Shown: one piece after another, positions 43,479-51,439 of the stretch
Numbering within the stretch: the stretch's first letter is position 1
Layout of the letters: every line of letters begins with the position of its first letter
Source: Olsenella timonensis
Lineage (GTDB): Bacteria > Actinomycetota > Coriobacteriia > Coriobacteriales > Atopobiaceae
NCBI RefSeq assembly: GCF_900119915.1
Contig: NZ_LT635455.1
Span: forward strand, 372,001 to 436,000
Direction: 5' to 3'
DNA length: 64,000 bases
Translations under genes and position numbers: made by a program
The notes under the pieces: generated by a model
Databases searched by the model: none
What the model saw: only the letters and a program-made list of their open reading frames with translations
Told to the model about the DNA's origin: nothing

Positions 43479-44842
43479 CGCGCCCCGGCTCCATCTACGG
43501 CGAGCCCGCGGTCGTGCGGCGCCTCGAGCGCCGCGGCTCGGTCAGGCTCCTCACGTCAAACGGGACGGTCGCCGCCGCGGTGATGGTCGGCGCCGCCCTC
43601 CTCGCCCTCCTGGTGGCTAACTCGCCGCTCTACGAGGGCGTCGAATACCTGCTCGCGCTGCCGCTGTCGGTCGGCGTGGGGCGGCTCTCGGTGGCGCTCA
43701 CCGTCGAGCAGTTCGTCAACGACTTCCTCATGGCGGTGTTCTTCCTGCTCGTGGGCATCGAGCTCAAGTACGAGATGACGGTCGGCCAGCTGCGGCGCCC
43801 CCGCCAGGCCGCCCTCCCCATGCTCGCAGCGGTCGGCGGCGTCGTGGTGCCCGCTGTTCTCTACCTCGCGACCAACGTGCTCGCCGGCGGAGAGCCGCGG
43901 GGCTGGGCCGTTCCCATCGCCACCGACATCGCCTTCGCGCTCGGCGTGGTGTCGCTCCTGGGCGACCGGGTCTCTCCCGAGACCAGGGTCTTCTTCCAGA
44001 CGCTCGCCATAGCCGACGACATCCTCGCCATCATCGTGATCGCGCTCTTCTACGGCCAGGCGCCCGACCCCGCCTGGTGCGCCGCCGCCCTCGCGTTCGT
44101 GCTCGCGCTCGTCGCGCTCAACCGGGCGCGCGTCTACGCGATCGCGCCGTATGCGGTCGTCGGGCTCGTGCTGTGGGCGTGCATGTTCAACTCGGGCGTC
44201 CATGCCACCCTCGCCGGCGTGATCGTCGCCTTCGCGCTGCCGAGCCGCTCCGACGTGCGACTCGCCGACCTCGGGGGCTGGCTTGCCGCGCGGGCCGTCG
44301 ACCTCGATGACACCTACGACGACGAGGACCACGTCCTCGGCCAGCACGACTTCACCGACGGCGCCTGGCGGGTGGAGCGCGTCATGCACCACGTGACGCC
44401 GCCGCTGCAGCGCATGGAGCGCTACGTCTCCGTCTTCGTCAACTTCGTCGTGCTGCCGCTCTTCGCCTTCGTGAACGCCGAGCTGCACCTCGTCGGGGCC
44501 AGCATCGCGTCGGTGCTCACGAGCCCCGTCGCGCACGGCGTCTTCCTCGGAGCCGTCGTGGGCAAGCCGGCGGGCATCATCGGGACGACCGCTCTGCTCG
44601 TGCGCCTGGGCTTCGCCCGCCTGCCACGGGGCATGGACTGGGCGCAGGTCGTCACCGTCGGCCTCATGGGCGGCGTGGGCTTCACGATGTCGATCCTCAT
44701 CACCGGCCTCGCCTTCGCCGGCCCCGCCGACGCCATCGCCGCCAAGTGCGCGATACTTCTCGGCTCGGTGGCCTCCGGCCTTCTTGGCGTCGCCTTCGGG
44801 CGCCTGTTCATCGGCCGCGGCAGAGGGCGGCGCCCTCGCTAG
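43475..44842 (+). CDS. nhaA: Na+/H+ antiporter NhaA
   Basis: Exchanges sodium for protons across the cytoplasmic membrane. It is 455 aa if started at GTG 43475, which overlaps the preceding stop. Conserved segments are LLVGIELKYEM, the ATDIAFALGVVSLLGDRV motif and FFQTLAIADDILAIIVIA with the paired transport aspartates, and MGGVGFTMSILITGLAF near the C-terminus. An acidic loop near 285-300 (DLDDTYDDEDHV) is an addition between helices. pH and Na+ homeostasis is the inferred role. Confidence 0.92.
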   Translation: MTRPGSIYGEPAVVRRLERRGSVRLLTSNGTVAAAVMVGAALLALLVANSPLYEGVEYLLALPLSVGVGRLSVALTVEQFVNDFLMAVFFLLVGIELKYEMTVGQLRRPRQAALPMLAAVGGVVVPAVLYLATNVLAGGEPRGWAVPIATDIAFALGVVSLLGDRVSPETRVFFQTLAIADDILAIIVIALFYGQAPDPAWCAAALAFVLALVALNRARVYAIAPYAVVGLVLWACMFNSGVHATLAGVIVAFALPSRSDVRLADLGGWLAARAVDLDDTYDDEDHVLGQHDFTDGAWRVERVMHHVTPPLQRMERYVSVFVNFVVLPLFAFVNAELHLVGASIASVLTSPVAHGVFLGAVVGKPAGIIGTTALLVRLGFARLPRGMDWAQVVTVGLMGGVGFTMSILITGLAFAGPADAIAAKCAILLGSVASGLLGVAFGRLFIGRGRGRRPR

Positions 44843-44947
44843 CACTGCCTCGCCGCGCTCCCGTTCGCTCGCAATGGCGTCCGCGGCTTGGGGTATCCTA
44901 GGGAAAAGGCACGGCGCCGCCCGGACGGCGCCCGATTGGAGGCTCAC

Positions 44948-45595
44948 ATGCGCGGACTCAAGCGTCTCTGCACGGTCGTCTTCGTGCTCGCAGACGCCTT
45001 CGTCCTGGCCGCCCTCGCGCTCACGTGGTACGGGCCGTGGACGGATGCGGCGATGGCCCTGCTCTACCTCGAGCCGTACGCCCTCGCGGTGCTCGCGTGC
45101 CTCGTCGTGAGCGGCGTCGGGCTGCTCGTCCTTCTCGTCCGCGCGCTCTTTGGCGGCAGGCGCGTGCGCACGGTCGAGGTCGCCACGGTGGACGGCGGCG
45201 TCATCTCGGTGACGCGCGACGCCATCGCCGCGCAGGCCTCCCACATCGTGGAGGCGGACGGCACCTGCGCCGCCGCGCGCGTCCACGTCGACGCCAAGCC
45301 GCGCGGCCACGTGCGCGTCCACGTGCGCGTGCTGCCCCGCCAGACGGTTGACGTGGTCGCAAAGGGCGCCGAGCTGCACACCGAGCTGGTTGACGGCCTC
45401 GCCGCCGTCTGCGGGGACACGGTGGAGAACGTGAGCCTGGAGTTCGTGGAGCCCGAGTCCGTGACGCTCGCCGCCCCGGGCGAGGGCGAGCAGCCCCCGT
45501 CCGAGCCGGGTGCGGCCGCGCCGTCCCCGGAGGACGCCACGAGCGAGATCACCGTCTCCATGGGACCCGCGCGCGACGCAGAGAGGGAGGCGTAA
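44948..45595 (+). CDS. amaP: AmaP-like alkaline-shock membrane protein
   Basis: A 215-aa protein with two N-terminal transmembrane helices (about 6-30 and 38-65) and a soluble domain resembling Asp23 (ISVTRDAIAAQASHIVEADG ... LVDGLAAVCGDTVENVSLEF), as in AmaP, which anchors Asp23 to the membrane. The C-terminal 45 residues are low-complexity Pro/Glu/Ala. GGAGGCTCAC precedes the ATG. It is first of three genes with a DUF2273 and an Asp23 protein, a known envelope-stress cluster in Gram-positives. Confidence 0.78.
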   Translation: MRGLKRLCTVVFVLADAFVLAALALTWYGPWTDAAMALLYLEPYALAVLACLVVSGVGLLVLLVRALFGGRRVRTVEVATVDGGVISVTRDAIAAQASHIVEADGTCAAARVHVDAKPRGHVRVHVRVLPRQTVDVVAKGAELHTELVDGLAAVCGDTVENVSLEFVEPESVTLAAPGEGEQPPSEPGAAAPSPEDATSEITVSMGPARDAEREA

Positions 45596-45598
45596 GGC

Positions 45599-45958
45599 AT
45601 GGCGGACGAGAAGACCCCCCGTCCCAAGATCGAGCTTAACAGCAGGGGCGAGAGCCCCGAGCGTCCCGCGTCGGGTGCCGCGGGCCAGGCCGACGACGGC
45701 TCCTATACCGTCGGGGAGGCCGTGCGCGACGGCTCGGCGCGCCTCACCGCCTGGGTGCGCCGGACGTTCCCGGGGCACGAGCACGCCTTCTGGGGCGGCG
45801 TCCTCGGATTTCTCGCGGCGATCCTGTTCCTGGTGCTCGGGCTGTTCAGGGCCCTCGTGATCATCGCCCTGGTGGTCGTGGGCGTGGCCATTGGCCAGGC
45901 GCTCGACGGCGACTCCAAGATCATGGACCTGTTCCGACGACTGTTCTCTGGTAACTAG
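45599..45958 (+). CDS. DUF2273 small membrane protein
   Basis: A 119-aa protein with a charged N-terminal half and one long hydrophobic region (WGGVLGFLAAILFLVLGLF, about 66-98, probably two helices) ending DGDSKIMDLFRRLFSGN, typical of DUF2273 proteins that accompany Asp23. It begins four bases after the amaP-like gene. The N-terminal extension of about 60 residues is longer than the usual short DUF2273 protein. Confidence 0.8.
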   Translation: MADEKTPRPKIELNSRGESPERPASGAAGQADDGSYTVGEAVRDGSARLTAWVRRTFPGHEHAFWGGVLGFLAAILFLVLGLFRALVIIALVVVGVAIGQALDGDSKIMDLFRRLFSGN

Positions 45959-46008
45959 CGGCTGCGACTGGCCCTCGGGCGCGAGCCCGGGCAGCGAGGA
46001 GAGAGACG

Positions 46009-46548
46009 ATGGGCAAGACGGAAGACACGAAGACACGCGCCGAGGCACCCGACAAGGGCGCCACGACCGCCGCGGGCGCCGACGAGCCCACCATGCTCGC
46101 CACCGCGGCCGAGGAGGGGGCGGACATCGAGGCCGTCGCCGACGAGGAGGACGTGGACTCCGAGGACTCGCTGACCTTCTCCAACGGCGTCATCGAGAAG
46201 ATCGCCGCCATCGCCATGCGCGAGGTGCCCGGCGTCGTCGGCATGAAGGGCAACTGGTTCAACCGCGTGCAGGACGCCTTTGGCGCGAGCGACTCCACCG
46301 CCGGCGTGACGGTCGAGGTCACCCCCGAGAGCGCGGTGCGCGTGAACATCTCCGTGCTGATCGAGTACGGCGCCTATGCCCCCCAGGTATTCGAGGACGT
46401 CAAGCGCGCCGTGGTGAAGCAGGTCACGGGCATGACGGGCCTCGAGGTCGCCGGCGTCAACCTGCGCATCGAGGACGTGCTCACCGAGGAGGAGGTCGAG
46501 CAGCGCTCGCATCGCCCCAAGCGGGACGAGCCGGAGGACGACGAGTAG
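46009..46548 (+). CDS. Asp23/Gls24 family envelope stress response protein
   Basis: A 179-aa soluble protein with an acidic 50-residue N-terminus and an Asp23 domain: FSNGVIEKIAAIAMREVPGV (about 60-79), TAGVTVEVTPESAVRVNISV, EDVKRAVVKQVTGMTGLEV and VAGVNLRIEDVLTEEEVEQ. In Staphylococcus Asp23 is membrane-associated through AmaP and its loss triggers cell-wall stress; the same function is inferred here. It is third in the cluster, 50 bp after the DUF2273 gene. Confidence 0.9.
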   Translation: MGKTEDTKTRAEAPDKGATTAAGADEPTMLATAAEEGADIEAVADEEDVDSEDSLTFSNGVIEKIAAIAMREVPGVVGMKGNWFNRVQDAFGASDSTAGVTVEVTPESAVRVNISVLIEYGAYAPQVFEDVKRAVVKQVTGMTGLEVAGVNLRIEDVLTEEEVEQRSHRPKRDEPEDDE

Positions 46549-46576
46549 CCTTCCGCGCGACGGGCGGGACGTCCCG

Positions 46577-47173
46577 TCATGCGAGCGCGCGCCAGAGCGC
46601 GACGGCCGCCACCGCGAGTGCGGCGACGAGCACGCACGAGTCAGCGACGCCGCCCGTGCGGCACAGTCCGAGGGCGGCGCCGTCGCGCAGCGGCCAGAGC
46701 AGGCGGACCGCGCGGTGGTTGAGCGTGTCGAGCGCGAGATGCGAGGCAAAGCCGAGCGCCACGGACGGCGCGATCGGGGCGGCGACCAGCCAGACGGCCG
46801 CGGCATAGCCGACGAGCGCCAGGAGCGAGTGGGAGAAGGCGCGGTGCGACGAGAGGCGCGTGGCGCACAGGAGTCCGGCGAGGGCAAGCGCGCCGAGCGC
46901 GAGCGGGGCCGCCCCGGCCGCGGTCGCCGCGCGCAGGAGCGTCCCGCCGGTCGCCGCGTCGGCGCCGATCCCCGCGACGAGCAGGGCTGCCGCGGCGACG
47001 CGCGCCAGGCGGTCTCGATGCGGGTGCGCGGGGTCGCGCACGTCGAGGTCGGGGAGGGTTGCCCCGACGGCCCCGCCCCCGGCGGCGAGCGCGAGCGCGG
47101 GCAGGCCCGCCTCGGGGCCGGCCGCGACGAGCGCCGCGGCGACGCCCACGGCCACGTGCGTCCTTCCGGTCAT
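46577..47173 (-). CDS. Membrane metal-dependent hydrolase-like protein (DUF457/YdjM family)
   Basis: A 198-aa, very Ala-rich integral membrane protein with about five hydrophobic segments. The family's His-rich motifs are recognisable: MTGRTHVAVGVAAAL at the start, SHRAFSHSLLAL near the middle and ASHLALDTLNHRAV near the C-terminus, giving candidate metal ligands. Function within the family is poorly defined. It is monocistronic and convergent with the Asp23 gene (28-bp gap). Confidence 0.8.
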   Translation of the reverse strand: MTGRTHVAVGVAAALVAAGPEAGLPALALAAGGGAVGATLPDLDVRDPAHPHRDRLARVAAAALLVAGIGADAATGGTLLRAATAAGAAPLALGALALAGLLCATRLSSHRAFSHSLLALVGYAAAVWLVAAPIAPSVALGFASHLALDTLNHRAVRLLWPLRDGAALGLCRTGGVADSCVLVAALAVAAVALWRALA

Positions 47174-47348
47174 GGGACCTCCCTCCGGCGCTCGGCGACG
47201 CTACCGAGCCCCGTCTCGTTGGGGCTGCGGACACTAGGGTAGCGCGCCCGCGCCCTCGGGGCGCGCATGGAGCCCCGGTCGGGCTATCCTATGCTGGACG
47301 TGACGAGGAGGACCGTCACACGAGAGCCACGCGAGGGGAAGGGGTCAC

Positions 47349-47807
47349 ATGAACGACGGCGTGAGCGTATCCGCGGTTGCCGCCGCGGCGAGCGAGTTCA
47401 ACGGCAGGCAGGGCGACGCGCACATGAACTGCGGCGAGTCGGTGATCGCGGCGCTGTGGGACGCCTTCCGCCCGGACTTCCCGCGCGAGCTGGCGGTGGC
47501 GGCCGGCGCCGGCATGGGTCGCGGCATCGGCGGCTCCGGCTGCGTGTGCGGCGCGCTCAACGGCGGCGTTGCCTTCATCGGCCTCGTGACGGCCGACAAG
47601 GCCCGTGCCAAGCCGCTCGTCTCCGAGCTGCACGACGCCTTCCGGGACGGAACCGGCAGGGGCGTCACCTGCTGCCGCGCGCTCACCCGCGGCATGGAGT
47701 GGGGAAGCGCCGAGCGTCGCGCCCAGTGCCAGCGCTTCTGCGCCCTGGCCGCCGGCGAGGCCGCCCGCATCCTGGCCGGTGCGCTCGGCGTCGCCGTGGA
47801 GGACTAG
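47349..47807 (+). CDS. C_GCAxxG_C_C family redox-type protein
   Basis: A 152-aa protein of the small Cys-motif family often found in anaerobes, sometimes beside flavin oxidoreductases. Cysteine-containing segments are HMNCGESVIAAL, GGSGCVCGALNGGVAF, GVTCCRALTRGM and RAQCQRFCALAA; the pattern of C, GCxxG-like, CC and CxxxxC is the family signature. It may bind a redox centre, but no cofactor is proven. It has GAGGGGAAGGGG before its ATG and faces the old-yellow-enzyme-type gene convergently. Confidence 0.78.
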   Translation: MNDGVSVSAVAAAASEFNGRQGDAHMNCGESVIAALWDAFRPDFPRELAVAAGAGMGRGIGGSGCVCGALNGGVAFIGLVTADKARAKPLVSELHDAFRDGTGRGVTCCRALTRGMEWGSAERRAQCQRFCALAAGEAARILAGALGVAVED

Positions 47808-47812
47808 CCGAC

Positions 47813-48056
47813 GCCCGAGCTCACGTCCTTCTCGCCTTACAGCAACCAAAGGGGTCGGGTCCCTTTGGTTGGCCCCCTCTGGTCAGACACCGAGACGGAG
47901 GAACTACGGAAAAGAGGCGCCCTCAGGGTCCGATTTTCCGTAGTTCCTCCGTCTCGGCGAAAGGTCGCTTGACCGAGCGCCCAGCCGACGCCGCGCATGG
48001 GCCCGGGTCGCGCGCGGCGGCCCGGGCCCGAGCTCACGTCCTTCTCGCCTTACAGC
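47813..48056. repeat. Insertion-like region: family B and family A palindromes between 31-bp direct repeats
   Basis: The 242-bp gap holds a family B hairpin (CAACCAAAGGG/CCCTTTGGTTG, 47843-47871) and a perfect 24-bp family A inverted repeat (arms 47890-47913 and 47934-47957). It is bounded by direct 31-bp copies (start GCCCGAGCTCACGTCCTTCT) at 47813-47843 and 48026-48056. The right copy covers the 3' end of the flavoenzyme gene, so the left copy looks like a duplication made during insertion. Confidence 0.78.
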
Positions 48057-50032
48057 GTGTGCGCCACCTCGTAGGCGTCCCAGATGGACGTCATGATGTT
48101 GCCCACCTGGCGGCCGTCGCCGACCTCGTAGACCTCGTAGCCGCGGCCCTTGAGCGCCTCGGCTATCGACGGCTGCGGGCGGAAGCCCACGGCGATGACC
48201 ACGGAGTCGGCCGGCAGCGTCTCGCGCTCTCCGGTCGTGACGTCCTCGACTACGGCGCCCTCGTCGGTCACGGCGGCGATGCGCCTGCCCACGTGCAGCG
48301 GCGTGCCATGGTGGGCGAAGGCGTCGCGCAGGTACATCGCGTTGGGCAGCGGCACCGCGATCCCGCTGGACAGGATGTCGCCGAGCGCCTCCACGATCTC
48401 TACCTCGTGACCCTTGTTGATGAGGTCGAGCGCCATCTCGCAGCCCACGAGCCCGCCGCCGACGATGACCACGTGGTGCCCGAGCGCGCCCTCGTTGCGC
48501 AGCGCCTCGATGCAGCCCACGCACTTCTCGCCGTCGGCGCCCTCGATGGCCGGCATCACGGCCGTCGAGCCCACCGCGAGCACCACCGCGTCGGGCGCGA
48601 GCGCGTCCAGCGCCTCCGGCGTGGCCTCGACGCCCATCCGCACGTCCACGCCGAGGTCTGCCAGCTCGCGCTGGTACCAGGCGTTGAGCTCGCGGACCTC
48701 GACCTTGAAGTCGTGCATGCCGCCCGAGATGAGGTGCCCGCCGAGCTCGTCGGTGCGCTCGAGCAGCGTGACGTCGTGGCCGCGACGCGCCGCCGTGCGC
48801 GCGGCCTCCATGCCGGCCACGCCGCCGCCCACCACCGCGACGTGCCGACGCGTGGTCGCAGGGGTCACGGCGTAGGAGGCGTCGCGCCCGACCTCGGGGT
48901 TGACCGCGCAGCCCACGGGCAGCTGCGCGAAGAGGCGGCCCAGGCAGCCCTGGTTGCAGGCGATGCACGGACGGATTCTCTCGGGGCGCCCGGCCTCGAC
49001 CTTGATCGGGAGGTCCGGGTCGGCGAACATCGGCCGCCCGATCGCCACGGCGTCGAACTTGCCCTCTGCGACGCCCTGCTCGTCGACGCGCACGTCGCCC
49101 ATGCGCGACCCCACGATGATCGGCACGCTCACGGCCTCCTTGGCCCTCTCGGCCAGCTCGACCATGTAGCCGCGCTTGAGGTACATCGGCGGGCATGCGT
49201 AGTAGAACGAGTCGTAGGTGCCGGTGTCCACGTCGAGCGCGTCGTAGCCCGCCTGCTCGAGCAGCTGGCAGATGCGCACGCCCTCCTCGAGGGTGCGGTA
49301 GGCCTCGTCCGAGCCGTCGAAGCTCGCCTGCATGAAGCCCCTGGCGTAGGACTTGAGCCCCAGGCGCATGGTCACGGGGAAGTCCTCGCCGCAGGTCTGC
49401 TTGATGCCCTCGCAGATCTCGCGGCTCACGCGCAGGCGGTTCTCGAGGGTGCCGCCGTACTCGTCGGTGCGGCGGTTGGTGAGCGAGGACGCGAACTGGT
49501 CGAGCAGGTAGCCCCAGTGGATCGAGTGGACCTCGACGCCGTCGAAGCCCGCCCTCTGGGCGATGGCCGCCGCCTCGACGAGCTGGTCCACCTTGCGGTG
49601 GATCTGGTCGACGGTGAGCTCGGGCGACGTCTGGTCGGGCGCGCCGAAGACGGGGTTCTCCGACGGGCCGTAGAGGCCGGGGTAGTTGCGGCCGAGTCCC
49701 AGCGTCAGCTGCACGAAGAAGCGGGCGCCGTAGGCGCGGGTGCGCGTGAGCATGGCGTCGGAGGTGGCGAGGAACGCGTCGGGCGCGGTGCGGAAGGCGC
49801 CGCCGAGCGCGGAGTAGGGGTCGACCTCGGTGTCGGTGTTGAGCGCGCCGGTCTGCAGGAGGCCCATGCCGCCCTGGGCGCGCCGGACAAAGTACTCGAT
49901 GCCCGACGGCGAGAAGGACCCGTCGGGGTTGAGGTAGGTGCCCGTGGTGACCGGCGCCATCACGAAGCGGTTCTTGATGGTGACCTTGCCGATGGAAAAC
50001 GGGCTGCTGAGTGCCGGGAACTTCTCGGGCAT
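48050..50032 (-). CDS. NADH:flavin oxidoreductase, 2,4-dienoyl-CoA reductase-like (FMN, 4Fe-4S, FAD)
   Basis: A 660-aa modular reductase starting MPEKFPALSSPFSIGK at 50032 (GGGAGAGGAGACC upstream). Residues about 1-340 are an old-yellow-enzyme TIM barrel (IKNRFVMAPVTTGTY; GFDGVEVHSIHWGYLLDQFA). CIACNQGCLGRLF supplies Cys356, Cys359 and Cys363, plus Cys near 375, for a 4Fe-4S cluster. The C-terminal half is an FAD/NAD(P) domain (VAVVGGGVAGMEAART; HHVVIVGGGLVGCEMALDL). It resembles FadH, BaiCD-type and enoate reductases of anaerobes; the substrate (enoate, bile acid or other alkene) is undetermined. Its 3' end is duplicated across the repeat cluster downstream. Confidence 0.88.
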   Translation of the reverse strand: MPEKFPALSSPFSIGKVTIKNRFVMAPVTTGTYLNPDGSFSPSGIEYFVRRAQGGMGLLQTGALNTDTEVDPYSALGGAFRTAPDAFLATSDAMLTRTRAYGARFFVQLTLGLGRNYPGLYGPSENPVFGAPDQTSPELTVDQIHRKVDQLVEAAAIAQRAGFDGVEVHSIHWGYLLDQFASSLTNRRTDEYGGTLENRLRVSREICEGIKQTCGEDFPVTMRLGLKSYARGFMQASFDGSDEAYRTLEEGVRICQLLEQAGYDALDVDTGTYDSFYYACPPMYLKRGYMVELAERAKEAVSVPIIVGSRMGDVRVDEQGVAEGKFDAVAIGRPMFADPDLPIKVEAGRPERIRPCIACNQGCLGRLFAQLPVGCAVNPEVGRDASYAVTPATTRRHVAVVGGGVAGMEAARTAARRGHDVTLLERTDELGGHLISGGMHDFKVEVRELNAWYQRELADLGVDVRMGVEATPEALDALAPDAVVLAVGSTAVMPAIEGADGEKCVGCIEALRNEGALGHHVVIVGGGLVGCEMALDLINKGHEVEIVEALGDILSSGIAVPLPNAMYLRDAFAHHGTPLHVGRRIAAVTDEGAVVEDVTTGERETLPADSVVIAVGFRPQPSIAEALKGRGYEVYEVGDGRQVGNIMTSIWDAYEVAHTL

Positions 50033-50167
50033 GCGGGTCTCCTCTCCCTGGGTGACGCGCGGGCGCGCTTTCGTCCATTGTCTTGGGAAGTGACGTAACG
50101 TTGCGTATCCCGTCGACGAACGGCCGCCCCTTCTCGCCGATGGCGTGCTACACTGTCCCCCGACAGC

Positions 50168-50256
50168 GGGGGGCTGGCGCACGCCGGCTGAGATTGGGCC
50201 CAGGATCGCGGCCCTGACCCGAGAACCTGATCCGGGTAATGCCGGCGTAGGGATGA
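50168..50256 (+). promoter_or_regulatory. TPP riboswitch (THI element)
   Basis: The conserved THI-box landmarks are present in order: CTGAGA at 50188-50193, then ACCTGATCCGGGTAATGCC starting at 50225 and GGCGTAGGGATGA closing the structure. A TACACT -10 lies at 50149-50154. Downstream, GGGTGCC/GGCACCC (50295-50311) makes a hairpin directly before the GGAAAGGAGG ribosome site of the first gene, suitable as an expression platform. It reports thiamine pyrophosphate level to the following transporter operon. Confidence 0.93.
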
Positions 50257-50325
50257 GCGTCGCGCGCAGCGCAGCGGGGCACCTACGGGAGACGGGGTGC
50301 CTCGGGCACCCGGAAAGGAGGGCGC

Positions 50326-50664
50326 GTGAACTGCTCGGTTGCCATCCAGTTCCTGCCCATGGACGCCACCACCGACGACGCGACGTGCGACGCGGTGGAT
50401 GCCGTCATCGCCTACATCGACTCGACGGGGATCGACTACTTCGTCGGCCCGTTCGAGACGGCGATCGAGGGCGACTACGAGACCTGCATGGAGATTCTCA
50501 AGAACTGCCAGCTCGTGGGCGCCAAGGCGGGGTGCAAGCACATGATGTGCTACGCCAAGATCAACTACCGACCCGACGGCGACGTCATGTCCACCGACCG
50601 CAAGGTCGGCAAGTACCACCCCGGCGACCCCGAGTTCGCCGAGAAGAGCGTCGAGGCGGCGTAG
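50326..50664 (+). CDS. Thiamine-binding protein (YqgV/MTH1187 family, DUF77)
   Basis: A 112-aa small protein of the ferredoxin-like DUF77 fold; members bind thiamine. It uses a GTG start with AAAGGAGGGCGC ahead. The N-terminus VAIQFLPMDATTDD and the segment VGPFETAIEGDYETCMEIL match the family pattern. It is the first gene under the TPP riboswitch and is one base from the permease gene. It may buffer or deliver thiamine or its precursor; that is inferred. Four cysteines lie in the second half. Confidence 0.82.
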   Translation: MNCSVAIQFLPMDATTDDATCDAVDAVIAYIDSTGIDYFVGPFETAIEGDYETCMEILKNCQLVGAKAGCKHMMCYAKINYRPDGDVMSTDRKVGKYHPGDPEFAEKSVEAA

Positions 50665-50665
50665 C

Positions 50666-51439
50666 ATGCCCGCGCCGAGCAAGGCCCGTCGCATAGGGGT
50701 GCCGCTCGCGGCCCTCGCCGCCCTGCTCGTGGTCTGGGAGCTCCTCGTGGACCTGGGCGTCGTGCCCAACTTCCTGCTGCCCACGCCGGTGCAGGTGGCG
50801 GCCGCCCTCGTCGAGGACGCGCCGCTCATCGCCGGGCACTGCGTGGTCACGCTGGGGGAGGCCGCGGCCGGCCTCGCGCTGGGCGTGGCCTTGGGCTTCG
50901 TCTTCGCGGTGCTGATGGATCGCTTTGAGACGTTCTACCTGGCCTTCGAGCCGCTCATGACCGTCTCCCAGACCATCCCGACCGTTGCCATCGCGCCGCT
51001 TCTGGTGCTCTGGCTCGGCTACGGGGCCCTACCCAAGATCGTGCTCGTGGTCCTCTCGACGTTCTTCCCGATCACGGTCTCGCTCGTCTCGGGCTTCCGC
51101 TCGGTCGACCCCGACGCAATCGACCTCATGCGCACGATGAACGCCTCGCGCTGGCAGATCTTCTGGTACGCCAAGCTGCCCGCCGCCGCCGACCAGTTCT
51201 TCAGCGGCCTGCGCATATCGGCGACCTACGCCATCGTCGGCGCCGTCATCGCCGAGTGGCTCGGCGGCAACGTCGGCCTCGGCGTCTACATGACGCGCGT
51301 GCGCAAGTCCTTCTCCTACGACCGGCTCTTTGCCTCGATCATCGTCATCACCGCGCTGTCGCTTGCGCTCATGAAGCTCGTGGAGCTCGCGCAGCGCGCA
51401 TGCATGCCCTGGAAGAGGGCAGAAGGGAAGCAGAAATGA
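50666..51439 (+). CDS. thiX: ABC transporter permease, thiamine-precursor type (ThiX/SsuC-like)
   Basis: Membrane subunit of an importer, 257 aa with about six helices. The binding-protein-dependent permease motif is visible as LMRTMNASRWQIFWYAKLPA (EAA loop). The N-terminal AALLVVWELLVDLGVVPNFLLPTP is typical of the SsuC/TauC/ThiX family. Its position between a DUF77 protein and an NMT1-like binding protein under a TPP riboswitch indicates hydroxymethylpyrimidine/thiamine-precursor uptake. Its TGA overlaps the next ATG. Confidence 0.88.
   Translation: MPAPSKARRIGVPLAALAALLVVWELLVDLGVVPNFLLPTPVQVAAALVEDAPLIAGHCVVTLGEAAAGLALGVALGFVFAVLMDRFETFYLAFEPLMTVSQTIPTVAIAPLLVLWLGYGALPKIVLVVLSTFFPITVSLVSGFRSVDPDAIDLMRTMNASRWQIFWYAKLPAAADQFFSGLRISATYAIVGAVIAEWLGGNVGLGVYMTRVRKSFSYDRLFASIIVITALSLALMKLVELAQRACMPWKRAEGKQK

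Noticed and set aside
43556-46048. 830-aa reverse-strand frame across nhaA and the Asp23 cluster
   Set aside because: It spans several real plus-strand genes and has shadow composition (Asp/Gly/His/Arg).
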